Part shown: positions 6,923-13,947 of the stretch, piece after piece
How the letters are laid out: every line of letters starts with the position of its first letter
Position numbering within the stretch: position 1 is the stretch's first letter
Source: Clostridiales bacterium UBA7103
Lineage (GTDB): Bacteria; Bacillota; Clostridia; Oscillospirales; Oscillospiraceae
Assembly (NCBI GenBank): GCA_002493305.1
Contig: DKYJ01000010.1
Span: 1 to 17,733, forward strand
DNA: 17,733 bases
Direction of reading: 5' to 3'
The notes under the pieces: model-generated
The model's database searches: none
Told to the model about the DNA's origin: nothing
Seen by the model: the letters and a program-made list of their open reading frames with translations, nothing else
Made by a program: the position numbers and the translations under genes

Positions 6923-7054
6923 GCAGCCATACTTTGTGTATTGCAAGAAAAACTGACAAAATCAGGGCGCAAATTGTCCGCAAAGCGCCTTGACGGTTTG
7001 TTCAGCGGTTACTCAAAGAAGCGGTATAAATATAATCTCAACGGGGGTGCGCCA

Positions 7055-7888
7055 ATGAGCATTTGGAACGCGGTCATATTGGGACTTGTGCAGGGCTTGA
7101 CGGAATTTTTGCCGGTGTCAAGCTCCGGGCATCTGTCCATTTTGAATAACCTTTTCAGCATGACCTTGACCGATGACGGGCATCTGTTCTTTGATGTGCT
7201 GCTCCATTTGGGGACGCTTGGCTCCATCTGCATTGTCTATTGGAAGGATATCAAGCAGATGTTTTTTGAGACCATCGGATTTGTAAACCTCGGCCCGCTT
7301 GCCGGGCACAGGCAGGAGCGTTACCCGGCGGCGAGAATGTTTTTCATGATAATCATGGCAACGCTCCCCCTGTTGCTTATCCTGCCGGTGAAGGACATGA
7401 CAGAGACACTTTATTATAACAACATCTTCATCGGCGTCGCGCTGGTGCTCACAGGCTGCATGCTATATGTATCCGATAAGATGAAAGCCGGGAAAAAGAC
7501 CGAGGGCGGCATCACAGTGCTGGACGCGCTGATCATCGGCCTGTGCCAGTGCGTGGCGGTGGTTCCGGGTCTCTCCCGTTCGGGGACGACAATTACCGCC
7601 GGGATAGCTACTGGGCTGCGCCGGGATTTCGCGGTGAAGTTCGCGTTTTTGATGAGCCTGCCCGCCGTGCTTGGGGCGAATATTCTTAGCTTTGTTGACG
7701 CCGCCCGGGAGGGCATCAACTGGGCCTGCGTTCCGGCGTATCTTGTTGGCATGGTCGTGGCTTTGGTCTCGGGCATCGCGGCCATAAGCCTTTTGAAGTA
7801 CATCGCCCGAAAGGGCAAATTTGGCGGCTTTGCTTATTACTGCTGGGTAATGGGTGTGCTGTCCATAATACTTACGATGATTTTCTGA
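7055..7888 (+). CDS. uppP: Undecaprenyl-diphosphate phosphatase
   Basis: This BacA/UppP-type integral membrane enzyme removes one phosphate from undecaprenyl diphosphate, recycling the lipid carrier for peptidoglycan and wall polymer synthesis; it also confers bacitracin tolerance. At 277 residues it is of normal length. The two signature motifs are present: GLVQGLTEFLPVSSSGHL at about residues 10-27, with Glu17 and the SSSGH serines, and PGLSRSGTTITAG near 170-182. About eight membrane helices can be seen. ATG 7055 is chosen from the GGGGGTG RBS at 7043-7049; the open frame runs upstream to a TTG at 6941, but that part is hydrophilic and has no RBS. ftsK follows after 15 bases. Confidence 0.96.
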   Translation: MSIWNAVILGLVQGLTEFLPVSSSGHLSILNNLFSMTLTDDGHLFFDVLLHLGTLGSICIVYWKDIKQMFFETIGFVNLGPLAGHRQERYPAARMFFMIIMATLPLLLILPVKDMTETLYYNNIFIGVALVLTGCMLYVSDKMKAGKKTEGGITVLDALIIGLCQCVAVVPGLSRSGTTITAGIATGLRRDFAVKFAFLMSLPAVLGANILSFVDAAREGINWACVPAYLVGMVVALVSGIAAISLLKYIARKGKFGGFAYYCWVMGVLSIILTMIF

Positions 7889-7903
7889 GGAAAGGGAATA
7901 TTC

Positions 7904-10603
7904 ATGGCTCAGAGCAAAAAAACTGCTTCAAAAACTAAACAGACTGCAAAAAAAGGCGAAACTAAGGCTAAAAAGCCAGCCAAGGCGGGGCAGCAGACCC
8001 CGCCTCCACCTCCACCGCCTCCGATACGGCGGGAGGTCTGGGGCGTGGTATGCGCTTTTCTGGCGATATTCATGCTCATCAGCTATTTTAACACCGACGG
8101 GGCATTTATCGCCTTTTTTGCCAATCTGATCAAAGGACTGATCGGCTGGGGCTTCTGGATGGCTGTACCCGCATTTTTCGTGATGTCTTACATACTTTTT
8201 ACTCACAAGGGAAAGCCGGTGTCTCTGCGGATAAGCTGCGCCATGCTTCTGCCGGTCATTTTCGCGGCGCTTGCAAATCTCTGCATGTGCCCGTCCATGG
8301 TGGAGGACTTTGAACTCAAAGCCGCAGTGGGCAGCCTCTTTTTGCTTGGGCAGGCTATGGACTGCGGCGGCGTATTGGGCGGCCTTATCGCCACAGGGCT
8401 TGAGGCTGCATTCAGCGTATATGGTGCCATACCTATTTTGCTGGTGATTTTCATTGCACTGATCGTTGCGGTGTTCAAGCTCAACCCCCTTGAGCTTATG
8501 AAAAGAATGAAAACTGTCAGAGCCAAGGAATATGACCCTGAAATGTATAAGGACGCGGAGCCGCTGGACGATGACTTTTTAGCCTCCGTGAAGCCCAAAA
8601 AGGAGGAGACTCAAAAGAGCGTTCCTGCCCGGACAAAAAAGGAGCCCAAAATTGAGTATATGCCCGCAGGGTCATTTGTTGATATACCACTCGGGGAGGA
8701 CGAGGACGCGCTGACGCTGCTCAACACCGGCAGCGGCAGCGGTGAGCCTTACAGCGTTCAACCCAGGCCTCGCCGCACGGTGAAAAGCAAGCAGGAGAGC
8801 ATCGACGGCCTGACACCGCCTGCTCTCGGTAACATTGTGGACAAGGAGGGTGTCGATGTGGGGGACGGCTTTAAGGAGTACTCCATGAAGTCCCGAACAG
8901 CTCCCGCACCCAAGACTGTCACCGCGACAGCCGAAATAAGCGATCCGCCGAAAAGCCGCAGAGAAGTCCGCACCCAGGTGAAGAAGCAGGCGGAGGAGGT
9001 TGCTGCCACAGTGGCCGCGGTCGAAGGAGAGGAAGGGGACTATGTGTTCCCGCCCACTTCGCTTTTGCAGAGCGGAGGCAGCGCAGCGGTTGACGCCCGG
9101 GAGGAGATGAACCTCAATAGGGAGCGCCTTGAAAGCGCCATACACAGCTTTGGTATAAGCGCCGCCATAGTGGGTGTTACCCGCGGGCCGACGGTCACAA
9201 GATACGATCTTGAGCTTGAGCAGGGCGTGAAGCTCGCGAGAGTGACCAATCTTTCCGACGATATCGCTCTTGCGCTGGGCGTACAGAGCGTGCGCATCGC
9301 ACCGACGCCGGATAAGATATCAACCGTTGGCATCGAAGTGCCTAACCGTGTTGTCAGCCCTGTGCTGCTGAGGGATATTCTTGAATCGCCCCGTTTTATT
9401 TCAGCCAAGTCCAAGCTCAGCTTTGCACTGGGCAAGGACATCGGCGGCGAGTGCATTGTGGGCAATATCTCAAAGCTCCCCCATATGCTCATCGCGGGTA
9501 CTACCGGCTCCGGTAAATCCGTGTGTATGAATTCTCTGATCCTGAGCCTTCTTTATAAATCCCGGCCTGACGAGGTGCGCCTTATCATGGTCGATCCTAA
9601 GATGGTGGAGCTGGGAATATACAACAGCATTCCGCATCTCTATGTCCCGGTTGTGACCGACCCGAAGAAAGCGGCTGGCGCTCTGCAGTGGTCGGTTGTC
9701 GAGATGATGAAGCGTTACAGCCGCTTCGCGGAGCTGGGCGTTCGCAATCTGGAGGGATATAATGAGGCGCAGATCGCGGCGGGAGAGCCGACAATGCCGC
9801 ACGTGGTCATTGTGATAGACGAGCTGGCAGACCTTATGCTTGTGGCCTCAAAGGAAGTGGAGGAGAGCATCTGCCGCGTGGCTCAGATGGGTCGCGCCGC
9901 CGGTATGCATCTTGTCATTGCCACTCAGCGCCCCTCCTCCGATGTTATAACCGGCCTTATGAAGGCCAATATACCCTCCCGCATAGCTTTCGCGGTGTCA
10001 TCTTCCCTTGAAAGCCGGATAATCCTTGACCAGACCGGCGCAGAGAAGCTCATTGGCCACGGCGATATGCTCTTTGCCCCGCTGGGCGGAGGAAAGCCCA
10101 AACGTATTCAGGGCGCGTTCGTCTCCGATGAGGAGCGCGAGGCGGTGGTCAACTTTATAAAGCAGCACTCAGGCAGTACTCAGCGCAACGGCGAGATAGA
10201 GGAGTTTATGAACAAGGCCGCCGAGGAAAAGCCCTCCGGGGACGGCGGCAAGGCCGCAAAAGACGAGGGCGGCGCGGAGAGTATAGACGATATGCTGCCG
10301 CAGGCGGTGGAGGCCGTTTTGGAGATAGGCTCCTGCTCGGTATCCATGCTCCAGCGGCGCATAAAGCTGGGCTACTCTCGTGCGGCGCGCATCGTTGACC
10401 AAATGGAGGAGCTGGGCATTGTCGGCCCCTATGAGGGCGCAAAGCCACGGCAGGTGGTCATTGACAGAGCCGGCTGGCAGGCGCTCCAGGTGCGCCTTGG
10501 GCTTATTGAGGACGAGGGAATGGCTCTCGCCGCCGAGATGAGCGCCGAGGACGATGAAGCCCTTGAGCCCTATGATTTTGATGAGAATAACAGCGACTGG
10601 TGA
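7904..10603 (+). CDS. ftsK: DNA translocase FtsK/SpoIIIE
   Basis: This 899-residue membrane-anchored ATPase pumps DNA through the closing division or sporulation septum. A Lys-rich N-terminus with an eight-proline run (about residues 31-38) precedes four or five membrane helices between residues 45 and 190. A charged, low-complexity linker runs to about residue 385. The motor domain follows, with Walker A GTTGSGKS at 532-539 and Walker B VIVIDE ending at Asp639-Glu640. The C-terminal gamma winged-helix domain, about 790-860, includes SVSMLQRRIKLGYSRAARIV and would read KOPS/SRS-type sequences. RBS AAAGGG at 7891-7896 fixes the start. Assignment to vegetative FtsK or sporulation SpoIIIE cannot be made from sequence alone, although the nearby tepA-like gene resembles the spoIIIE neighbourhood of Bacillus. 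Confidence 0.96.
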   Translation: MAQSKKTASKTKQTAKKGETKAKKPAKAGQQTPPPPPPPPIRREVWGVVCAFLAIFMLISYFNTDGAFIAFFANLIKGLIGWGFWMAVPAFFVMSYILFTHKGKPVSLRISCAMLLPVIFAALANLCMCPSMVEDFELKAAVGSLFLLGQAMDCGGVLGGLIATGLEAAFSVYGAIPILLVIFIALIVAVFKLNPLELMKRMKTVRAKEYDPEMYKDAEPLDDDFLASVKPKKEETQKSVPARTKKEPKIEYMPAGSFVDIPLGEDEDALTLLNTGSGSGEPYSVQPRPRRTVKSKQESIDGLTPPALGNIVDKEGVDVGDGFKEYSMKSRTAPAPKTVTATAEISDPPKSRREVRTQVKKQAEEVAATVAAVEGEEGDYVFPPTSLLQSGGSAAVDAREEMNLNRERLESAIHSFGISAAIVGVTRGPTVTRYDLELEQGVKLARVTNLSDDIALALGVQSVRIAPTPDKISTVGIEVPNRVVSPVLLRDILESPRFISAKSKLSFALGKDIGGECIVGNISKLPHMLIAGTTGSGKSVCMNSLILSLLYKSRPDEVRLIMVDPKMVELGIYNSIPHLYVPVVTDPKKAAGALQWSVVEMMKRYSRFAELGVRNLEGYNEAQIAAGEPTMPHVVIVIDELADLMLVASKEVEESICRVAQMGRAAGMHLVIATQRPSSDVITGLMKANIPSRIAFAVSSSLESRIILDQTGAEKLIGHGDMLFAPLGGGKPKRIQGAFVSDEEREAVVNFIKQHSGSTQRNGEIEEFMNKAAEEKPSGDGGKAAKDEGGAESIDDMLPQAVEAVLEIGSCSVSMLQRRIKLGYSRAARIVDQMEELGIVGPYEGAKPRQVVIDRAGWQALQVRLGLIEDEGMALAAEMSAEDDEALEPYDFDENNSDW

Positions 10604-10611
10604 GCGTGCTT

Positions 10612-11010
10612 ATGAACGGATTAAGCCCTAAAATGACATTGCAGCAGATCAACCGCATCAGTATTTTGGGTCTTGCCCACATAGGCGACGGAGTGTATGA
10701 GCTGCTGACACGCACATATCTGTGCGCTAAAGGGGTGACGGCGGTGCAGGATATGCACAGGAAGACCGTCGCCATGGTGAAAGCCCCCGCGCAGGCCGCT
10801 GCGGCTGAAAAGCTGCTGCCGATGCTTACGCAGGAGGAGACGGCAATTTACAAGCGCGGGCGCAACGCCCATGTAAACTCTGTTCCCCAGCACGCGGAGC
10901 TTGCGCAGTACCACGCCGCAACGGGGCTTGAGGCGCTGTTTGGCTGGCTGTACCTCCAGGGTGAGACAGAGAGAATAAACCGGCTTTATGCCGCGATAAC
11001 GGAAGAATAA
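10612..11010 (+). CDS. mrnC: Mini-ribonuclease III
   Basis: This 132-residue protein is a stand-alone RNase III catalytic domain without a dsRNA-binding domain. In Bacillus it matures 23S rRNA ends. The family motifs are clear: LAHIGDGVYELLTRTYL, with the acidic GDGVYE catalytic cluster near the N-terminus, the RGRNAHVNS segment, and ATGLEALFGWLYLQG with the second catalytic Glu. The frame is open from GTG 10600, which overlaps the ftsK stop as GTGA. GGTGAG at 10599-10604 lies seven bases before ATG 10612, however, so the ATG is preferred. Only two bases separate its stop from rqcH, indicating one operon. Confidence 0.93.
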   Translation: MNGLSPKMTLQQINRISILGLAHIGDGVYELLTRTYLCAKGVTAVQDMHRKTVAMVKAPAQAAAAEKLLPMLTQEETAIYKRGRNAHVNSVPQHAELAQYHAATGLEALFGWLYLQGETERINRLYAAITEE

Positions 11011-11012
11011 CT

Positions 11013-12737
11013 ATGCCGCTTGACGCAATAACTTTATCTGCCGTGTGCGATGAGCTGTCGCAGAAGCTCATCGGCGGCAGGATCGACAAGGTTCAGCAAC
11101 CTGAAAAAGATATGTTGATTCTCTCCCTGCGCTCGCAGGGGGAGAATCTTCGTCTGCTTATTTCCGCTGGGACAGGCAGCGCCCGGGCACATTTTACCCA
11201 CAGCGATTTTGAAAATCCCGCTGAGCCGCCCATGTTCTGTATGCTCATGAGAAAGCACCTTGTGGGCGGGCGGATAAACGCCGTCACCCAGCCGGATATG
11301 GAGCGTATGCTGGTCATTGATTTCAGCTCCCGGGACGAGCTTGGCATCAGCGAGGACAAAAAGCTTGTCATTGAGATGATAGGCCGCAGCTCCAATGTGG
11401 TCCTGGTGGGGGAGGACGGGCGCATAATTGACTGTATGCGCCGGGCGGATTTCGGCGGGGACGCACTGCGCCGCATGCTCCCGGGCATGATCTACCGCCT
11501 GCCGCCGAGACAGGACAAAGCACCGTTTATGGGCACAACACCGGAGCAGAGGCTTAATATGATGCAAAACGCTGACCATGGGCAGAGCATTGATAAGTGG
11601 CTTCTCGACAGCTTTTCCGGCCTTTCTCCGCTTGTTTGCAGGGAGCTTGCCTTCCGCTGCGCAGAGAGTTATGACCGCCTTCCCGCCGCCATGGACGCGC
11701 TGTGGGAGACAGTCACAAACCGCGAGCTCGTGCCCGCTATGCTTATAAGAGACGGCACGCCCGCGGATTTCAGCTTTATGCCGATAAGCCAGTACGGCGC
11801 CGCCGGGCAGACGGAGCTTTACCCGGATTTTTCAAGCCTGCTCGACAGCTTCTATTCCCGCCGGGAAAAACAGCAGCAGCAGCGCCGCCGTTCAAAGGAG
11901 CTTAGCCGCAGCGTACGTAATATGCACGACAGGCTCCAGCGCAAGTTGAATGAACAGCGCCGGGAGCTCAAGCGCACCGAGGATAAGGAGGATATCCGCA
12001 AAAAAGCGGAGCTTATCACCGCCAATATCTACCGGCTAAAAAAAGGGGAGCGCCGCCTTGTCTGTCAGGATTATTACAGTGAGGGCTGCCCGGAGATAGA
12101 AATTGAGCTTGACCCGCTGAAAACACCCCAGAAAAACGCATCCTCCCTTTATAAACAGTATAACAAGCTCAAGGGCGCCGAGGAGCATTTGACGGTGCTT
12201 ATCGAAAAAGGGGAGAGGGAGCTTGAATACCTCAGCAGCGTGATGGACGAGCTTGAAAGGGCCGAGAGCAGCGCCGACATCGAAAGCATCCGCCGGGAGC
12301 TGACTGCTCAGGGCTATATCCGCCCTTCAAAAGGGGAAAGACCCCACCGTGTGAAGGAGCAGGCTCCGCTGCATTTTATGACCGACGACGGATTTACGGT
12401 GATAGTCGGACGCAGCAATGTGCAGAATGACGAGCTAACGACCAGAACCGCCCGGCGCACCGATTATTGGCTGCACACAAAAAATATCCACGGCAGCCAT
12501 GTTATCCTCTGCTGTGAGGGAGAGGAGCCGAGCGAGCTTGCCATCACACAGGCGGCGGCTCTGGCGGTGTACTACTCGCAGGCTCGAGAGGCCGGCAGCG
12601 CTCCGGTAGATTACACCATGGTGCGTTTTGTTCGCAAGCCTTCTGGCGCCCTGCCGGGGAAAGTGATCTACACAAACCACCATACCCTTATCGCGAGCTG
12701 TGACGAGGCTTTGGCCGAAAGGCTTCGCCGGAATTAA
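11013..12737 (+). CDS. rqcH: Ribosome quality control factor RqcH (NEMF/Rqc2 family)
   Basis: This 574-residue NFACT protein is the bacterial homologue of Rqc2/NEMF, formerly annotated FbpA or fibronectin-binding protein. It binds stalled 50S-peptidyl-tRNA complexes and recruits tRNA-Ala to add C-terminal Ala tails that mark nascent chains for degradation. The NFACT-N domain starts at residue 1 with the typical ITLSAVCDEL and GGRIDKVQQP. A long coiled coil spans about 283-430, rich in Lys, Arg, Glu and Gln. The NFACT-R (DUF814) domain lies at about 450-565 with VGRSNVQND, DYWLHTKNIHGSHVIL and PGKVIYTNHHT. Glu97-Arg98 seems to sit where Bacillus RqcH has Asp97-Arg98. GGAAGA precedes ATG by six bases. 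It is the last gene before the terminator at 12741. Confidence 0.95.
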   Translation: MPLDAITLSAVCDELSQKLIGGRIDKVQQPEKDMLILSLRSQGENLRLLISAGTGSARAHFTHSDFENPAEPPMFCMLMRKHLVGGRINAVTQPDMERMLVIDFSSRDELGISEDKKLVIEMIGRSSNVVLVGEDGRIIDCMRRADFGGDALRRMLPGMIYRLPPRQDKAPFMGTTPEQRLNMMQNADHGQSIDKWLLDSFSGLSPLVCRELAFRCAESYDRLPAAMDALWETVTNRELVPAMLIRDGTPADFSFMPISQYGAAGQTELYPDFSSLLDSFYSRREKQQQQRRRSKELSRSVRNMHDRLQRKLNEQRRELKRTEDKEDIRKKAELITANIYRLKKGERRLVCQDYYSEGCPEIEIELDPLKTPQKNASSLYKQYNKLKGAEEHLTVLIEKGERELEYLSSVMDELERAESSADIESIRRELTAQGYIRPSKGERPHRVKEQAPLHFMTDDGFTVIVGRSNVQNDELTTRTARRTDYWLHTKNIHGSHVILCCEGEEPSELAITQAAALAVYYSQAREAGSAPVDYTMVRFVRKPSGALPGKVIYTNHHTLIASCDEALAERLRRN

Positions 12738-12740
12738 GAA

Positions 12741-12777
12741 AACGCGAGGATACGGTTCCGTATCCTCGCGTTTTTTT
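12741..12777. terminator. Bidirectional terminator between rqcH and marR
   Basis: AACGCGAGGATACGG (12741-12755) and CCGTATCCTCGCGTT (12758-12772) are perfectly complementary, followed on the plus strand by seven T. On the minus strand the hairpin is followed by TTTTCTT, so it can end both convergent transcripts. Confidence 0.9.
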
Positions 12778-12780
12778 ATC

Positions 12781-13260
12781 CTATTTTTCAAGCTCATCGC
12801 AGTCATCACCGCCCATGGCGTCATACAGCGCGTCATGAATGCAGGGGTAATACTCACTTGGAATCTCGGACAGCTTTTTGAACATGGGGGAGAAGTGGTA
12901 GAGCAGAATTTTTTTTGAATACTGGTCGTATAGCTCCCGCCCCAGAGAAGTGACACTGAGACTGTAATTTTTGCGGTTGCCGGGAAGGTGACTTTTCTCA
13001 AGCAGGCCTTTGGAGATCAGGCGATTGACGATTTTTGTGAAATTACTGCGGCTTACACCGAGACGGGAGGCAATCGCGCTCAAGCTCTCCGTTTTACCCT
13101 CCGCCTCAAGAATATATTCAACGACCTGAATCTGGGCGAAGGAGTAGAACACGCCTTTGTACTCCATTTTCTCCGCTTTGTATGCCGCGGCGTAAATATT
13201 ACAGTAGTGAATCAACCCGTCGATAACATCGCGGTATTCACCCATCCATTCAAGCTTCAA
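12781..13260 (-). CDS. MarR family transcriptional regulator
   Basis: This 159-residue protein has the winged helix-turn-helix layout of MarR dimers. An N-terminal dimerisation helix is followed by the HTH at about residues 58-82 (LSAIASRLGVSRSNFTKIVNRL), a wing around KSHLPGNRKNYSLSVTSLG, and a C-terminal helix that ends acidic. The start is TTG at 13260: reading the minus strand, GGAG (plus 13268-13271) lies seven bases upstream, while the in-frame ATG at codon 6 has no RBS. It follows the anchored-protein gene by 12 bases in the same operon and is divergent from the hydrolase gene. The likely target is the palindrome at 13903-13919. The ligand is unknown. Confidence 0.92.
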   Translation of the reverse strand: MKLEWMGEYRDVIDGLIHYCNIYAAAYKAEKMEYKGVFYSFAQIQVVEYILEAEGKTESLSAIASRLGVSRSNFTKIVNRLISKGLLEKSHLPGNRKNYSLSVTSLGRELYDQYSKKILLYHFSPMFKKLSEIPSEYYPCIHDALYDAMGGDDCDELEK

Positions 13261-13272
13261 AGTGCTTCTCCT

Positions 13273-13743
13273 TTAATTTTGTTTTTGCGCGTCTGCAACG
13301 GATATAACATACTCATAAAACAGCTCAGAATCTTCTTCGGTAAAATAAAAAGAAATAAATCTGTGTGTTACCGGGAGCGTGAAATATATGTGCGTGAATC
13401 CACCGGAACAGGAATCACCCACCAAAAGCGGTATTTCTTCCGGCGCAAGGCATGAATGTGTTAAGTCCATTATGCACGATGAATTGCGAATATAGCTATA
13501 CAGAACTTCAGCGGACTCATGGCTCCTGATCTCAAAGGTGCGGAGGATCCCATCTTCGAATGTCACAATATCTTGCCCGGCGAAATCAATTTCCTTATCA
13601 AGCTGCGATATGGCAATATTTTTATAGAGGTTCTTTGTGAACTCAGTCGCCTCTCCGGATTCAGGGATATGCAGGATCACAGCCGCGGAGATCATAAGAA
13701 ACAAAACCGGAAGAACACATATCAAAATGACTTTTTTCTTCAT
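13273..13743 (-). CDS. Small membrane-anchored extracytoplasmic protein, unknown function
   Basis: This 156-residue protein is not recognised. An N-terminal Lys-rich start and hydrophobic stretch (about residues 4-26) form a signal anchor; there is no lipobox. The remainder is hydrophilic, with three cysteines between about residues 88 and 112 (SSC, HSC, DSC) that could form a disulfide outside the cell, and a short aromatic C-terminal part (RFISFYFTEED). GGAGAG (plus 13753-13758) lies about nine bases before the ATG. It is the first gene of the leftward operon with marR, with which it is probably co-regulated. Expression with a MarR regulator and divergence from a membrane hydrolase suggest a sensor, inhibitor or substrate-binding role, which is speculation. 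Confidence 0.75.
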   Translation of the reverse strand: MKKKVILICVLPVLFLMISAAVILHIPESGEATEFTKNLYKNIAISQLDKEIDFAGQDIVTFEDGILRTFEIRSHESAEVLYSYIRNSSCIMDLTHSCLAPEEIPLLVGDSCSGGFTHIYFTLPVTHRFISFYFTEEDSELFYEYVISVADAQKQN

Positions 13744-13798
13744 CGTTTCTTACTCTCCGTAAAAAGAAGTGCTTTCAAGGTAAAACTGTTTACAGCAT

Positions 13799-13827
13799 AT
13801 TGTACCAAATATACACCAAAAATACAA
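13799..13827 (-). promoter_or_regulatory. Leftward promoter of the anchored protein-marR operon
   Basis: On the minus strand, TTGTAT (plus 13822-13827), a 17-base spacer, and extended -10 TGGTACAAT ending at plus 13799. The -35 box abuts the left arm of the inverted repeat at 13828. Confidence 0.7.
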
Positions 13828-13869
13828 GCAATAGTTTTTTTGTTGCCACAGGACACAAAAAACTATTGC
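13828..13869. promoter_or_regulatory. 13-bp perfect inverted repeat between divergent promoters
   Basis: GCAATAGTTTTTT (13828-13840) and AAAAAACTATTGC (13857-13869) are exact complements separated by 16 bases. The left arm touches the leftward -35 box and the right arm overlaps the rightward -35. As both genes point away, a terminator role is unlikely; a shared operator or activator site is more plausible. Confidence 0.6.
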
Positions 13870-13894
13870 ATTTTTTTACGTAGTATTGTAAAAT
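13866..13894 (+). promoter_or_regulatory. Rightward promoter of the hydrolase gene
   Basis: TTGCAT (13866-13871), 17 bases, TAAAAT (13889-13894). The start site would fall around 13901, at the edge of the 17-bp palindrome. Confidence 0.7.
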
Positions 13895-13902
13895 ACAGTC
13901 AA

Positions 13903-13919
13903 TGTTTCCAGTGGAAACA
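13903..13919. promoter_or_regulatory. Perfect 17-bp palindromic operator candidate
   Basis: TGTTTCCA-G-TGGAAACA has exact 8-base arms around one central base and lies nine bases past the -10 box, over the predicted transcript start. Size and symmetry suit a MarR dimer, and the marR gene is in the divergent operon. Binding by that protein is inference. Confidence 0.65.
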
Positions 13920-13947
13920 AACGTACAAAATTATGGGAGGAAAAACA

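Noticed and set aside
6845..6925. Fluoride riboswitch or other known riboswitch before uppP
   Set aside because: A CTGATG stretch near 6904 recalls the fluoride motif, but the rest of the conserved core is absent. T-box, ZTP, THF and preQ1 signatures were also not found, so the region is kept only as an unclassified leader.
6941..7054. N-terminal extension of the uppP frame from a TTG
   Set aside because: These 38 residues are hydrophilic, precede the conserved UppP N-terminus, and lack an RBS. ATG 7055 has a good RBS at the right spacing.
13519..13947. Upstream extension of the hydrolase frame
   Set aside because: It overlaps the divergent anchored-protein gene, both promoters and the palindrome. 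GTG 13948 has an ideal RBS and begins a signal anchor.
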